Assembly: GCA_964651535.1 (NCBI GenBank)
Contig: CAZYYE010000001.1
Location: forward strand, 1-64,000
Origin: Terrimesophilobacter sp964651535
GTDB taxonomy: Bacteria > Actinomycetota > Actinomycetes > Actinomycetales > Microbacteriaceae
DNA length: 64,000 bases
Direction of reading: 5' to 3'
Below the pieces are notes generated by a model. That model did not search any database, was not told the origin of the DNA, and saw nothing but the letters and a program-made list of their open reading frames with translations. Shown here in pieces: positions 24,252-33,176 of this stretch. How positions within the stretch are numbered: position 1 is the stretch's first letter; each line of letters starts with the position of its first letter. The position numbers and the translations under genes were made by a program.

Positions 24252-24905
24252 TCAGGACCCGCCGCACAAGTGCTCCCAGACGCCGCCGGCCCCCGTGGTT
24301 CCCCACTGCAGCTTGTCCACGACATCCGCACCCGCGTAGCCCGAGATTCCGAACGCATACTCGGAATCGCTGTCGGGGTCGCCCACCCGGATTCGCGTCA
24401 CGGGCGCCTCACCGACGGGCGTCGAGATGTCGACGACCGCTTCCGGATAGGCGGCGAGCACTTCGGCTCTCGTACTTCCCACCCCGACCCCTTCAGCATT
24501 TCGGGGGAACGGCCCAGTGGCATCGTTGCGGAGGAAGAAGGTGTAGAAAATCGTCACGCCGCTGGAAATCTCGTGATCCCACGAAGCCATCGTGACGACA
24601 TCGCCGCTTGTCTCCAGCGGTCCGTAGGGGTAGTAGCACGCAAGCTCGGGCCCCACGGCGTGGCCGAGAGCGCTGCTCATCTGATCCCACCCGTCCCCGA
24701 GTTGCGCGCCGTGAAAGAACGTGAATCCGAAATCCGGTTCAGCGGCGGTATCCGGTGACGGAGAGCCGGTCGGCGCGGACGTCACGGTTGGCGTCGGACC
24801 CGGAGTCGGGGAGCCGGCGCCAGACGGCGCACCCCCCGGTGTGCATCCGACAAGAATGAGCGCGGTGAAGGCGACGCCGACAAGCGCGAGTGATGGTTTG
24901 TTCAT
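24252..24905 (-). CDS. Secreted lipoprotein of unknown function
   Basis: A 217-residue protein. A hydrophobic signal and lipobox LVGC (Cys near 21) are followed by a 35-residue Pro/Thr/Ser/Gly linker and a mature domain. Two cysteines (ELACYYP and EHLCGG) could form a disulfide. The segment GVGVGSTRAEVLAAYPEA resembles the repeated motif of actinobacterial secreted proteins of unknown role. It is the first gene of a probable pair with the ABM-like protein. Confidence 0.82.
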   Translation of the reverse strand: MNKPSLALVGVAFTALILVGCTPGGAPSGAGSPTPGPTPTVTSAPTGSPSPDTAAEPDFGFTFFHGAQLGDGWDQMSSALGHAVGPELACYYPYGPLETSGDVVTMASWDHEISSGVTIFYTFFLRNDATGPFPRNAEGVGVGSTRAEVLAAYPEAVVDISTPVGEAPVTRIRVGDPDSDSEYAFGISGYAGADVVDKLQWGTTGAGGVWEHLCGGS

Positions 24906-25069
24906 GATCCCTCCGACGTGACTTAGTCTGCAGTCACTTTTTTGAGGACGACGAGACTGCTACGCCACACGGTTTATGGAACTAGTTGCACACCAAGATA
25001 GCCCTGTGTCGGCACGATGAGAAGTGCTCGAAAACGTACCTCTCACGTGTACTGGTGCGACCTACGGCG

Positions 25070-25594
25070 TCACGACGGCACAGGCTCCGCAAAGTCGCCC
25101 GCATCTCGCCGGAATCGCGCGAGAATCGCCACCAGGTTCTCCTGATCGGTCGGGTCCATGCCCACGTCGGCGAAGAAGTCCCGGTTGATAGCCGCGGTCG
25201 CGGAATCCACGACCTCCCGGCCCGCCGGAGTGATCCAGATGAGCGTCGCGCGCCCGTCGGTCGGATGTGCGGAGCGCCTGATGAGGCCCGCGCCCTCGAG
25301 CCGGTCCGTCGTATTCGTCACGCTCGTCGGGTGGACTTGAAGCCGTGCGCTCGCGCTCGCCATGGGCATCGCGCCGTCCCGCGTGAAGCTCAGCAGCCGC
25401 AGCAGTTCGTAACGCGCAAAGGTGAGCTTGAAGGGGCGGAGCAGCGCCTCTACGCGCGCGAGCATGATCTGCTGGGCTCGCATGATGGAGGTGACCGCCG
25501 CCATCCCGTCGGCCTCGGCGTCCCAGCCGTGCAGCTTCCATTGGCGATGCGCCTCGGCGATCGGATCCCACGGCAGCGCCTTCTTGTGCGGCAT
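25070..25594 (-). CDS. MarR-family transcriptional regulator
   Basis: A 174-residue winged-helix regulator. The core runs from about residue 35 to 150: LTFARYELLRLLSFTRDGAMPMASASARLQVHPTSVTNTTDRLEGAGLIRRSAHPTDGRATLIWITPAG, including the DGR wing motif. The N-terminal 30 residues (PWDPIAEAHRQWKLHGW) are typical of one actinobacterial MarR subgroup. The start is supported by GGAGG. The target genes are not obvious from the neighbours. Confidence 0.92.
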   Translation of the reverse strand: MPHKKALPWDPIAEAHRQWKLHGWDAEADGMAAVTSIMRAQQIMLARVEALLRPFKLTFARYELLRLLSFTRDGAMPMASASARLQVHPTSVTNTTDRLEGAGLIRRSAHPTDGRATLIWITPAGREVVDSATAAINRDFFADVGMDPTDQENLVAILARFRRDAGDFAEPVPS

Positions 25595-25640
25595 CGGGCC
25601 TCCGTTTCCACTTCACTGCGTGACTTCAGATTACCGTCGG

Positions 25641-25895
25641 TTAGAACCACCGGTTCTGGGGAGGCACCACGAGCTTGCGCACTCGCGCCTTGCTGGGGAG
25701 AACTTCCGCGCACGCCGCGAGCGCCGGGTCGAGCTCCCACCATTCGCCGATCACCATCCACCGGCCGTCCGGATACGTGAGGCGTCTCGCGCGATACCGA
25801 ACCTCGCCCGCTACGTCGATCTCATCCACGTAGCCGACCACCTGACCGTCGACCTTGACCTGCCAGAACCGCTGATCCAGTGCGGTGACATCCAC
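25641..25895 (-). CDS. Conserved-looking small protein of unknown function
   Basis: An 84-residue soluble protein beginning at GTG 25895, chosen because GAGGAGG stands 6 nt upstream. It is rich in Trp and Tyr and alternates hydrophobic and polar residues (FWQVKVDGQVVGYVDEIDV, RWMVIGEWWELDP), so it should be mostly beta-strand. No motif or family is recognised. It lies between marR and the maleylpyruvate isomerase-like gene. Confidence 0.65.
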   Translation of the reverse strand: MDVTALDQRFWQVKVDGQVVGYVDEIDVAGEVRYRARRLTYPDGRWMVIGEWWELDPALAACAEVLPSKARVRKLVVPPQNRWF

Positions 25896-26017
25896 CCGTT
25901 CCTCCTCGGCGATATCCGATGCATGATGACTGCCGGCCCTGTCTGGCGATTCTAGGCAGCCGCTACCGACATCCGGGCCTCGCCACGCACACCGGGTTGA
26001 GCAACAATGGTGTGACC

Positions 26018-26773
26018 ATGACACGCAACGACTACCTCACGCGCGACCCGGAGATCCGCGCATCTCTCGCTCTCGCGAGCGAGGGCACGGCGTACTTCGA
26101 TCGAACGCTTGCCCAATTGCCGGATGTGGAGCTGGATGGTTCTTCACTGCTGCCGGGATGGTCGCGCCGCCACGTCATCGCCCACGTCTGCTACAACGCG
26201 CTCGGGCTGTTGCGTCTCGTGCACTGGGCCTCAACGGGGATCGAAACTCCCATGTATCCCTCCTCGGAGGCGCGGGACGCCGAGATCGAAGAGGGTGCTG
26301 CGCTGCCGCCGGGAGAGCTCCGCGCGCTCGTCGTGCGCACCTCGAACGAACTGGACGGAGGTTGGCGCGGACTCACCGACGAGGCGTGGCATGCCAGAGT
26401 GCGAATGAGTCAAGGGCCTGATTTCCCGGCTACCACGACGATCTGGTTGCGTACGCGGGAGGTGTGGCTTCACGCGGTCGACTTGAACAGCGGCGCAACG
26501 TGCGACGACTTTCCGCCGGCCCTCATCGATCGCCTGCTGTCGAATGTTCTTTCCGCCTGGCGCGGCAGGGCTGCGGAGGAGAACATCCCGAACATCGTGC
26601 TCTCGCCCATCGACCGCGGCGTGCCGAAGGGCATCGGGGATGCCGATGACCCCGCTGCCATCGTGCTGCGGGGAACGGCGGTCGACCTCGCCCGTTGGGC
26701 GACGGGCCGCGGCGTGCTCGGGATCACTGCGGCCAACGGAAAACCAGTGCCCGTGGCACCCCGCTGGATCTGA
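26018..26773 (+). CDS. Maleylpyruvate isomerase family (mycothiol-dependent) protein
   Basis: A 251-residue protein of the MDMPI/DinB superfamily. Metal ligands of the mycothiol-dependent maleylpyruvate isomerase type are visible: a His in RRHVIAHV (about residue 50) and Glu plus His in REVWLHAVDL (about residue 147). The C-terminal domain (SPIDRG to the end) resembles the MDMPI C-terminal module. No gentisate-pathway gene is nearby, so the true substrate may be another mycothiol conjugate. GTG 26012 is an alternative start two codons upstream. Confidence 0.88.
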   Translation: MTRNDYLTRDPEIRASLALASEGTAYFDRTLAQLPDVELDGSSLLPGWSRRHVIAHVCYNALGLLRLVHWASTGIETPMYPSSEARDAEIEEGAALPPGELRALVVRTSNELDGGWRGLTDEAWHARVRMSQGPDFPATTTIWLRTREVWLHAVDLNSGATCDDFPPALIDRLLSNVLSAWRGRAAEENIPNIVLSPIDRGVPKGIGDADDPAAIVLRGTAVDLARWATGRGVLGITAANGKPVPVAPRWI

Positions 26774-26794
26774 TTCCGCCCGGCTGTTTTCCGA

Positions 26795-27313
26795 CTATTT
26801 CGAAACATCCCACAAGTGATGCGTCGGGTCGTGCGCGAGGTATCGAGCCATCGTCGCCACCGTGAACTCGGCGCCGTCGCCGCGACGGCCCCTCCGCTCC
26901 CACGCCGCGTCAGGTATCGCCTCGAACGCGGTTGCGAGTGCTTCTCCGGCGGCGACAAGCTCGCTTGCGACCACGGCAGGGTCCTGCGCGTAGTACTTTT
27001 CGGTCACGGCAGTCTCGTCCTGATCCCAGTTGGGGAATGTCGGGTTCTCCCGAGTGAGCATGAGTTCGAGCCGGTGCGCGAAAATCCGGAACACGTCGCG
27101 CACGTGGGCCGCGTACTCGAGCGCGGACCAAATGTGTTCCTCCGGGCGCTCGCGTGAATTCTTACGCTCCAGAATCGCCGGCCACTCCAACGCATTCGCT
27201 CGCAGCAGGGCAGCCACATCCAACTCGGAGAGCGTTGACGCGTCGAACCCGCACTCGGGGCAACGGCGCTCCAAGACCCACGTCCAGTCTTTCGTGTCCG
27301 GTGTAATAGGCAT
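26795..27313 (-). CDS. DinB family protein
   Basis: A 172-residue four-helix-bundle protein. A CPECGFD segment follows the first strand-like region near residue 18, as in a DinB subgroup of actinobacteria. The three expected metal-binding histidines are seen in EYAAHVRDVF and in LAHDPTHHLWD near the C-terminus. Family members are thiol-dependent S-transferases or damage-inducible proteins of unknown reaction. It converges on the maleylpyruvate isomerase-like gene, another member of the same fold. Confidence 0.85.
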   Translation of the reverse strand: MPITPDTKDWTWVLERRCPECGFDASTLSELDVAALLRANALEWPAILERKNSRERPEEHIWSALEYAAHVRDVFRIFAHRLELMLTRENPTFPNWDQDETAVTEKYYAQDPAVVASELVAAGEALATAFEAIPDAAWERRGRRGDGAEFTVATMARYLAHDPTHHLWDVSK

Positions 27314-27356
27314 GCTCCATGTTCTCGTATCAGCCTGTGCCGGTACCGTAGATTTC

Positions 27357-27656
27357 ATGACAATCTTCCAGCCCTCCGTCGTCGCCGCAGTCCTCGAACA
27401 CATGAACACCGATCACTCCGACGACAACCTGCTCATCGCCCGGGCGTTCGGCGACCCGGATGCCGAGGCGGCGACCATGGTCGGGCTCGACGAACACGCG
27501 GGGTTCTGGTCGTACTCTGTGGCGTCAGACCTCCACGACCTGCGGGTGCCCTGGTCGAAGGAGATCAGCGAGAGAGCCCAGATTCGGCGCGAAGTCGTCG
27601 TCGTGTACGACGCGGCTTGCGCCAGGCTCGGTGAGACGCCGCGCGCACACGACTGA
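27357..27656 (+). CDS. DUF2470-type heme-associated protein
   Basis: A 99-residue protein with VVAAVLEHMNTDHSDDNLLIARAFG near the start, the hallmark DUF2470 helix found at the C-terminus of heme-utilisation and pyridoxamine-oxidase-like heme proteins. It directly precedes heme oxygenase, so a role in heme binding or delivery is likely. TACCGT ends 7 nt upstream of the ATG and no ribosome-binding sequence is present, suggesting a leaderless mRNA. Confidence 0.85.
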   Translation: MTIFQPSVVAAVLEHMNTDHSDDNLLIARAFGDPDAEAATMVGLDEHAGFWSYSVASDLHDLRVPWSKEISERAQIRREVVVVYDAACARLGETPRAHD

Positions 27657-27685
27657 CTCCCATTCCGGATACCGGTCCAGTCAGG

Positions 27686-27704
27686 TAAGCTTAGGCTGAC
27701 CTAA
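27686..27704. promoter_or_regulatory. DtxR/IdeR-type iron box upstream of heme oxygenase
   Basis: The 19 bp match the DtxR consensus TWAGGTWAGSCTWACCTWA at 17 positions and contain the inverted core TTAGG-CTGA-CCTAA. The box ends 22 bp before the hmuO start codon, as expected for iron-dependent repression. Confidence 0.8.
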
Positions 27705-27726
27705 CCAACGATCGAAGTGAGCCGAC

Positions 27727-28371
27727 GTGTCCGTAACTCCGTTCTCCGTCGCCCTGCGCGAACGCACCTCGACGAGTCACGACCGCACAGAGGGCGCAAC
27801 CTTCATGCACGACCTCATGAGCGGCAAAGGCACGCGCGACGACTACATCGCCCTCGTGGCCCAGCACTACTTCATGTACGAAGCACTCGAGTCGGTCGCC
27901 GATGCCATGGCGGCCGACGACGTGGCGAGCCGTTTCGTCACCCCACAGCTCACGCGGCTGCCCGCGCTCGTCGCGGACCTTGAGTTCCTGGTCGGCACCG
28001 AGTGGAAGTCGGAGATTTCGCCGTTGTCGTCAACCGTTCGCTACGTCGACCGAATCCACGAAGTCTCGGGCTGGTCCGGCGGGTTCATCGCCCACCATTA
28101 CACCCGTTACCTCGGCGACCTGTCCGGTGGTCAGCACATTTACAAGGTCATGCAGAAGCGTTTCGGCTTCGACACGAATGGGGTCGGGTTCTACCTTTTC
28201 GACCAGATTGCCGACCCGAACGAGTTCAAGAACACGTACCGCGAGCAGCTCGACGCCGTCCAGTGGGATGAAGCGGAGCGCGAGCGCGTCATCGACGAGG
28301 TCATCACCGCGTACCGCCTGAACACCGAGGTCTTTCAGGACCTCAGCGCCGCCAAGCTCGCCGCTGCCTAG
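27727..28371 (+). CDS. hmuO: Heme oxygenase (biliverdin-producing)
   Basis: Opens heme to biliverdin, CO and iron for iron acquisition; 214 residues, the size of Corynebacterium HmuO. The proximal heme ligand is His18 (TSHDRTEG) and the distal-helix glycines lie in RYLGDLSGGQ. The start is GTG 27727. It follows the DUF2470 gene after 70 bp that hold the iron box, so low iron should induce it. The stop overlaps the convergent helicase gene by 4 bp. Confidence 0.96.
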   Translation: MSVTPFSVALRERTSTSHDRTEGATFMHDLMSGKGTRDDYIALVAQHYFMYEALESVADAMAADDVASRFVTPQLTRLPALVADLEFLVGTEWKSEISPLSSTVRYVDRIHEVSGWSGGFIAHHYTRYLGDLSGGQHIYKVMQKRFGFDTNGVGFYLFDQIADPNEFKNTYREQLDAVQWDEAERERVIDEVITAYRLNTEVFQDLSAAKLAAA

Positions 28372-29657
28372 GACGCGTCGATGCCGGGAATCCGCGTCAC
28401 ATTCGACATGAAGCGCTGCACGTTCTCGTCGACGATGATGTCGGATGGCCGCAGCGGCCTCGTGAGATAGAGGCCATCCAGGTCGGTGATGCGGCTGAGC
28501 GCGACATAGGTTTGCCCCGGCGCGAAGGAACGCTGCCCGAGATCCACGATCGCGCGATCGTACGTCTTGCCTTGCGACTTGTGAATCGTGACCGCCCACG
28601 CGAGCCGCAGCGGGAACTGGGTGAATTCGGCGACGATGTCGCGCGTCAGTTGCTTGGTCGCGGCAGAGTACGAGTACTTGTACTTTTCCCACACCGCAGG
28701 GTCCACTTCGTGCGTTTCGCCGTCGACTTCCACGAACACGGTGGAAGTGATTCTGCGCACGGTGCCGACGGTGCCGTTCACCCACCGCTGATCGCTGTCG
28801 TTGCGCAAAAACATGACACGCGCACCCACTTTCAACTCGAGTGTTTCGTCGGCGGGGAACGCTCGCCCGCCGAAGTCCCCACTGATCTCCGCGCGCGCGG
28901 TAAGTGCTCGTCCAGGCAGTTTCGCCAGCTCCGTCGCGTTGATGCGGTTGACGGTGTCGTTGCGGGTGGCGAGAGTGATCGCGTCTTCGGTGGGCGCCGG
29001 ACGGGCCCCCACTTCGTTCAGCCGGGCGGCGATTTCGGCCGTCACCGTGCCGTGGCGCACCGCGGTCAGCATGGTTTTGAACTCTTCTTCGTGCTGGCGG
29101 TGGATCGTGGTGAGTTCGAAGATGCGAAGGTCGGTTTCATCCCACACTTTGGCGTCGAAGAACCACATCGACCGGTATTGGTCCTCGAAGTAGGCGCGTT
29201 CGTCCGCGTCGCCGGGCACGGGCGCGAGTTGGTACGGGTCGCCGAACAACACGACCTGGACCCCGCCGAACGCTTCGAGCGGACGCTGCCTCGCCTGGCG
29301 AAGGCTCCGGTCCACCGCGTCGAGCAGGTCGGCGTTCACCATGGACACTTCGTCGATGACGAGAGTGTCGATCGTGTTGAGGAGTTTGCGAAGGTCGGCG
29401 TTTTGCTCGATGTCGTGGTCGGCGATCACGCCGATCGGGAGACGGAACAGCGAGTGGATGGTCTGTCCGCCGACGTTGAGTGCTGCGACCCCGGTGGGGG
29501 CGGCGATCACGAGTTGCTTGGACGTGTTCCAGGAGAGGTGGTTCAGCAGAGTCGACTTGCCGGTTCCGGCCCGACCCGTGACGAAAATGTTCTCCCTGGT
29601 GTTCTCAATTGTCGCGAAAACGGCTTCCTGCTCGCCGGATAGCTCGTGCGCGCTCAC
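28368..29657 (-). CDS. Pif1-like SF1B DNA helicase
   Basis: A 429-residue ATPase. It has Walker A GRAGTGKST (residues 28-36), APTGVAALNVGGQTIHSLF, Walker B LVIDEVSM, the motif III FGDPYQLAPV and C-terminal IHKSQGKTYDRAIVDLG with VALSR. These are the ordered motifs of Pif1/RecD-type 5'-3' helicases. It probably resolves G-quadruplex or R-loop structures. The start is GTG 29657 with AAAGGA upstream. It stands alone, with no nuclease partner. Confidence 0.92.
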   Translation of the reverse strand: MSAHELSGEQEAVFATIENTRENIFVTGRAGTGKSTLLNHLSWNTSKQLVIAAPTGVAALNVGGQTIHSLFRLPIGVIADHDIEQNADLRKLLNTIDTLVIDEVSMVNADLLDAVDRSLRQARQRPLEAFGGVQVVLFGDPYQLAPVPGDADERAYFEDQYRSMWFFDAKVWDETDLRIFELTTIHRQHEEEFKTMLTAVRHGTVTAEIAARLNEVGARPAPTEDAITLATRNDTVNRINATELAKLPGRALTARAEISGDFGGRAFPADETLELKVGARVMFLRNDSDQRWVNGTVGTVRRITSTVFVEVDGETHEVDPAVWEKYKYSYSAATKQLTRDIVAEFTQFPLRLAWAVTIHKSQGKTYDRAIVDLGQRSFAPGQTYVALSRITDLDGLYLTRPLRPSDIIVDENVQRFMSNVTRIPGIDAS

Positions 29658-29773
29658 GGTGTTCCTTTGCGTTTCGGATGCCGGCCGAGGCTGAGGTGTG
29701 AAGTGTCCAATCTATCGCCCTGCGCCCGCCCCGCCCGTTCGGCGCCCGCACCGTGCGAGCCTAGGATTGTGGC

Positions 29774-30787
29774 ATGGTGCCGCCCTCGGAGGAGTCCGCT
29801 CACAATTCCCTCCAGCACATCATCATTGTCTGGACGGCCCTGCTTGGCGTCCTCATCGGCGCTCTCGCGGTGTCGGTCATGATCCTGAACGCCACGGTTT
29901 TCAGCGCGAGCGGGTTCGTGAGATCCTATGTGGCTGCGCTCGAACGCCACGATCTTGCGGAGGCGCTCAGTACCCCCGGCGTGCTCGGCACGGCGAACGC
30001 GAGCCGAGAACTGTTGACCCCTGCGGCGCTCGGCGACATCGAGGACGTGAGCATCGTGTCCGACGTGGACCTTGGCGGCGGCGTCCACGACGTCACCTAC
30101 TCCGCTACCGTGAGGACGGCCGACCTGGGGGCGACGACCGCCACCGGCACGTTTCAGGTTCAGCAGGAGGAGAGCCGTTTCGGCGTGTTCTCCTCGTGGT
30201 CGTTCCTCCGCAGCCCCATGAGTGTCCTCCGCATCACTCCGTTGAACAATGCCTCGTTCTCGGTGAACGGCGTCGCGCTCGTCGCCCCGGGTGGGCCGAG
30301 TGTCGGTGCTGCCTACCAGGTGCTCGCGCCCGGATTCTTCACGGTGAGCCACGAGTCCGATTATTTGACCGCAGACCCGGTGGGGACCGCAGTGTCGAGC
30401 CCGGGGAGCGTCGTACCCGTCACTGTGGACATCCGCGCTTCGGAGTTTTTCGTTTCCGAGATCCAGAAGCAGGTGAATTCATTCCTAGACGCGTGCACCA
30501 CCCAGCAGGTTCTGTTTCCGACGGGTTGCCCGTTCGGGCAGGAATTGTCGAACCGCGTCGAGAGCGTCCCGAAGTGGTCGATGTCTACGTACCCGGACAT
30601 CACGATCGAACCGGGCAACGATCTCGGCACCTGGGTGGTCCCCGAGACGCAGGCTGCAGCGCACCTCGTCGTGGATGTGCGGTCGCTGTTCGATGGGACG
30701 CTCTCGACGTTCGACGAGGACGTTCCGTTCGGCCTCAGCTGGGTGATGACCATCAGAGGCGACACGGTCGACGTGCGCCAGCAGTAG
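29774..30787 (+). CDS. Membrane-anchored protein of unknown function
   Basis: A 337-residue protein with one transmembrane helix at about residues 15-40 (IIIVWTALLGVLIGALAVSVMIL) and a large extracytoplasmic part. The outer domain alternates beta-like stretches (VHDVTYSATVRTADLG) and carries two nearby cysteines (DACTTQQVLFPTGCPFG) that may form a disulfide. TAGGAT ends 6 nt before the ATG, suggesting a leaderless start. No family is recognised. Confidence 0.8.
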   Translation: MVPPSEESAHNSLQHIIIVWTALLGVLIGALAVSVMILNATVFSASGFVRSYVAALERHDLAEALSTPGVLGTANASRELLTPAALGDIEDVSIVSDVDLGGGVHDVTYSATVRTADLGATTATGTFQVQQEESRFGVFSSWSFLRSPMSVLRITPLNNASFSVNGVALVAPGGPSVGAAYQVLAPGFFTVSHESDYLTADPVGTAVSSPGSVVPVTVDIRASEFFVSEIQKQVNSFLDACTTQQVLFPTGCPFGQELSNRVESVPKWSMSTYPDITIEPGNDLGTWVVPETQAAAHLVVDVRSLFDGTLSTFDEDVPFGLSWVMTIRGDTVDVRQQ

Positions 30788-30792
30788 CCCGT

Positions 30793-32757
30793 TCAGCGCT
30801 GTTTCTGCAGTTTCGTGAGCATGTCGTTGTACTCGGTCAAGTCCGCGTCGCCATCTCTGTCCGCCTTGCGGTCCAGCCGTTTCGCCAGGCTCGAGTCGCT
30901 TCGCGCCCACAGAACGACGACCGCGAGCGCGAGCGCGAGCGTGGGGAGTTCGCCGATGCTCCACGCGATCCCGCCGCCGATCTGCTGGTCGACGATCGCG
31001 CTCGGACCCCACGGCCGACCCATCGCTCCGTACCAGTCGGCGGCGAGAAGCCCGGTTCCGGTCATGAGCGTGAGGCCGAAGAAAGCGTGGAACGCCATCG
31101 TGCCGAGCAGCACGATGAGCCTCATCGGATACGGTGCGCGGTAGGGCATCGGGTCGGTGCCGATGAGGGTTTGAACGAACAGGTATCCGCTCACGAGGAA
31201 GTGCACGACCATGAACGTGTGCCCGATGTGGTCTTCGACTGCGAAACGGAACAGCGGCGAATAATAGAACACCCACAGTGAACCCGCGAAGAATACGGCC
31301 GCGACCACCGGTCGGGAAAAGATCCCGGCGATTCGGGAGTGGACGGCGAGAAGAATCCACTCACGCGGCCCTCGGCTACCATCCGTCCTCTTTCGGATCG
31401 CACGCAGCGCGAGCGTCACGGGTGCGCCAGGCACAAGAAACACGGGGATTGCCATCCCGAGCGCCATGTGAGCGAGCATGTGCACACTGAACAGGTACTT
31501 GTGGTACTCGTTCACCCCGCCGTTGGTGATGTAGAACAGGCCGGCTAGCCCGATCAGGAAGGAGACCGTGCGCAGCGCGGGCCAGCGATCGCCGCGGCGG
31601 TGCAGCCGCCACACGCCTGCGAGGTAGAAGAACGCGACAAAGCCGATGATGACGATCCACAGGATGTCGAACTTCCACTCGGTGATGAACCGGATCGGCG
31701 TGAGTTCCGGCGGGAGCGGATCGCCCGTGAGGATCGTGGCCGGGGTGGTTGATACGGGAACTTGCGGAATGGGAGTCCTCGTGCGCGCGAGGGCCGCGGC
31801 GATCCCCGAGGCAAGCCCCATGAAGGCCAGCTCCGCGGCCACGAGCCACCAGAAGTAGCCCTTCCCGCCGTTCTCCTTCACTTGCATGCGCGAGATCAGG
31901 AACCGGCGCTGCACGGCCCCGAACACGCCGAGCGCAGCGAGAGCCAGCACTTTGACGATCACGAGGATCCCGTACGGCGTCATCAGGTTCTCGAGAGTGC
32001 CTACCCTGAGGTCGGCGTTCACGATTCCGGATGCGGCGACGATGACGAAACTCATGAGGGCAAGCGAGGAGTATCGGCTCAACACGGGCCCGATTCTTCC
32101 GCCCTCGAGCGTGCGTCGCGTGAACACTATTGTGAGGAGGCCGCCGAGCCAGACCGCGGCGAACACAACGTGGAGACCGAAACTGCTCACCGCCTGGTCG
32201 TGGGCGGCCGCCCCGGCCGCGTGGCCCTGGAGGGCCATCGGCACGAGCCCCGCACCGGCGAGGATGGTGACGAAGACGAGGGCGGTGCGATTCCGGACGG
32301 CGAAGCACAGCACGGTCACGACGGCGGGGATGAGCGTACTGACGAGAGCCGCTTGACCGATGGGAATGCTCGTGAGGTAGCTGCCGAAGAGCTGCGTGAA
32401 GTTTTCGTCGAACGTCACGGGTTGCAGGTAGACGTTCATGAACGTGAGGAACCCGGTCACGGCCGCGGATACGGTCCAGAATGCCGCGGCCCCGGCTGCG
32501 AAGTCCAGGCTTGCGTTGAACTCAGGCTTCTCGCTGTCCAGCGCGAAGCACACGAGCACGAGGGCGCCGATTGTTCCGGCCGCCCCGATGTTGAACAGCA
32601 GCTGCGCCATGGGGAGGCCGAATCGCACGACGGCACCGGGGTCGGCCAGCGGCGATGCGTCCGCCCCTCCGCCGATCTCCAACCCCGCGAGAAGGGAAAG
32701 GGAGGCGACGACCAGCAGCAGGGCTGGCCCGGCGATCCTCACGAGCCTCGACACCAC
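30793..32757 (-). CDS. CopD-CtaG fusion membrane protein (copper/cytochrome oxidase assembly)
   Basis: A 654-residue polytopic membrane protein. Residues about 1-320 correspond to a CopD copper-resistance domain (QGHAAGAAAHDQAVSSFGLHVVFAAVWLGGL). Residues about 360-620 form a Caa3_CtaG domain with HxxxHM-type histidines (FSVHMLAHMALG, HIGHTFMVVHFLVSG). It probably imports or hands copper to cytochrome oxidase. Two adjacent GTG codons (32757 and 32754) can start it, and TAGGCT ends 6 nt before the second. Confidence 0.93.
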   Translation of the reverse strand: MVSRLVRIAGPALLLVVASLSLLAGLEIGGGADASPLADPGAVVRFGLPMAQLLFNIGAAGTIGALVLVCFALDSEKPEFNASLDFAAGAAAFWTVSAAVTGFLTFMNVYLQPVTFDENFTQLFGSYLTSIPIGQAALVSTLIPAVVTVLCFAVRNRTALVFVTILAGAGLVPMALQGHAAGAAAHDQAVSSFGLHVVFAAVWLGGLLTIVFTRRTLEGGRIGPVLSRYSSLALMSFVIVAASGIVNADLRVGTLENLMTPYGILVIVKVLALAALGVFGAVQRRFLISRMQVKENGGKGYFWWLVAAELAFMGLASGIAAALARTRTPIPQVPVSTTPATILTGDPLPPELTPIRFITEWKFDILWIVIIGFVAFFYLAGVWRLHRRGDRWPALRTVSFLIGLAGLFYITNGGVNEYHKYLFSVHMLAHMALGMAIPVFLVPGAPVTLALRAIRKRTDGSRGPREWILLAVHSRIAGIFSRPVVAAVFFAGSLWVFYYSPLFRFAVEDHIGHTFMVVHFLVSGYLFVQTLIGTDPMPYRAPYPMRLIVLLGTMAFHAFFGLTLMTGTGLLAADWYGAMGRPWGPSAIVDQQIGGGIAWSIGELPTLALALAVVVLWARSDSSLAKRLDRKADRDGDADLTEYNDMLTKLQKQR

Positions 32758-32789
32758 TCCAGCCTATGCGCCGGTCGCGCGTTAAATGA

Positions 32790-32827
32790 CGACAGGGGCG
32801 CGGCGCTTGCGCACCTCGCCCCTGTCG
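32790..32827 (-). terminator. Intrinsic terminator after hup
   Basis: CGACAGGGGCG and CGCCCCTGTCG form a perfect 11-bp stem around a 16-nt loop, 17 bp after the hup stop codon. The minus strand then reads TCATTTAA, a modest T-rich tail. Confidence 0.65.
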
Positions 32828-32843
32828 ACTGCTTCCGGGTGGA

Positions 32844-33134
32844 TCAGCCCTTGGCCGCGGCCTTGAGCTTGCTGCCGGCGCTGACCTTCGCGCCGTAGCC
32901 CGCGGCGATCTGGATCGCGGCACCCGTCGAGGGGTTGCGGCCCATGCGCGCGGCACGGTGGGTGCGCTCAATCGAAAGCCAACCGGGAATGGTCACCTTC
33001 GTGCCACTGCCCACTGCTTTGGCAATCGTGTCGAACATCGAGTCGAGCATGCCGTTGACGGCAGCCTGACTCTGACCCGAGTGAGCGGCAATGGCCGCGA
33101 CGAGTTCGGTACGGTTTAGTGACTTGTCAGCCAT
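32844..33134 (-). CDS. hup: DNA-binding protein HU
   Basis: A 96-residue histone-like protein that bends and compacts DNA. It starts MADKSLNRTELVAAIAAHSG, has the TIPGWLSIERTHRAARMGRNPSTGA arm region with the Pro at the tip of the arm, and ends in a short Lys/Ala tail. It lacks the long Lys/Ala C-terminal domain of mycobacterial HupB. ATG 33134 is preceded by GAGGAGG. The gene probably ends at the terminator just downstream. Confidence 0.96.
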   Translation of the reverse strand: MADKSLNRTELVAAIAAHSGQSQAAVNGMLDSMFDTIAKAVGSGTKVTIPGWLSIERTHRAARMGRNPSTGAAIQIAAGYGAKVSAGSKLKAAAKG

Positions 33135-33176
33135 TGGGTGTCCTCCTCGGACGTCGTTCATGCGATAGCGCTGAAT

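Noticed and set aside
28512..29642. 376-codon frame opposite the Pif1-like helicase
   Set aside because: Antisense shadow; composition is Arg/Val/His-rich without domains.
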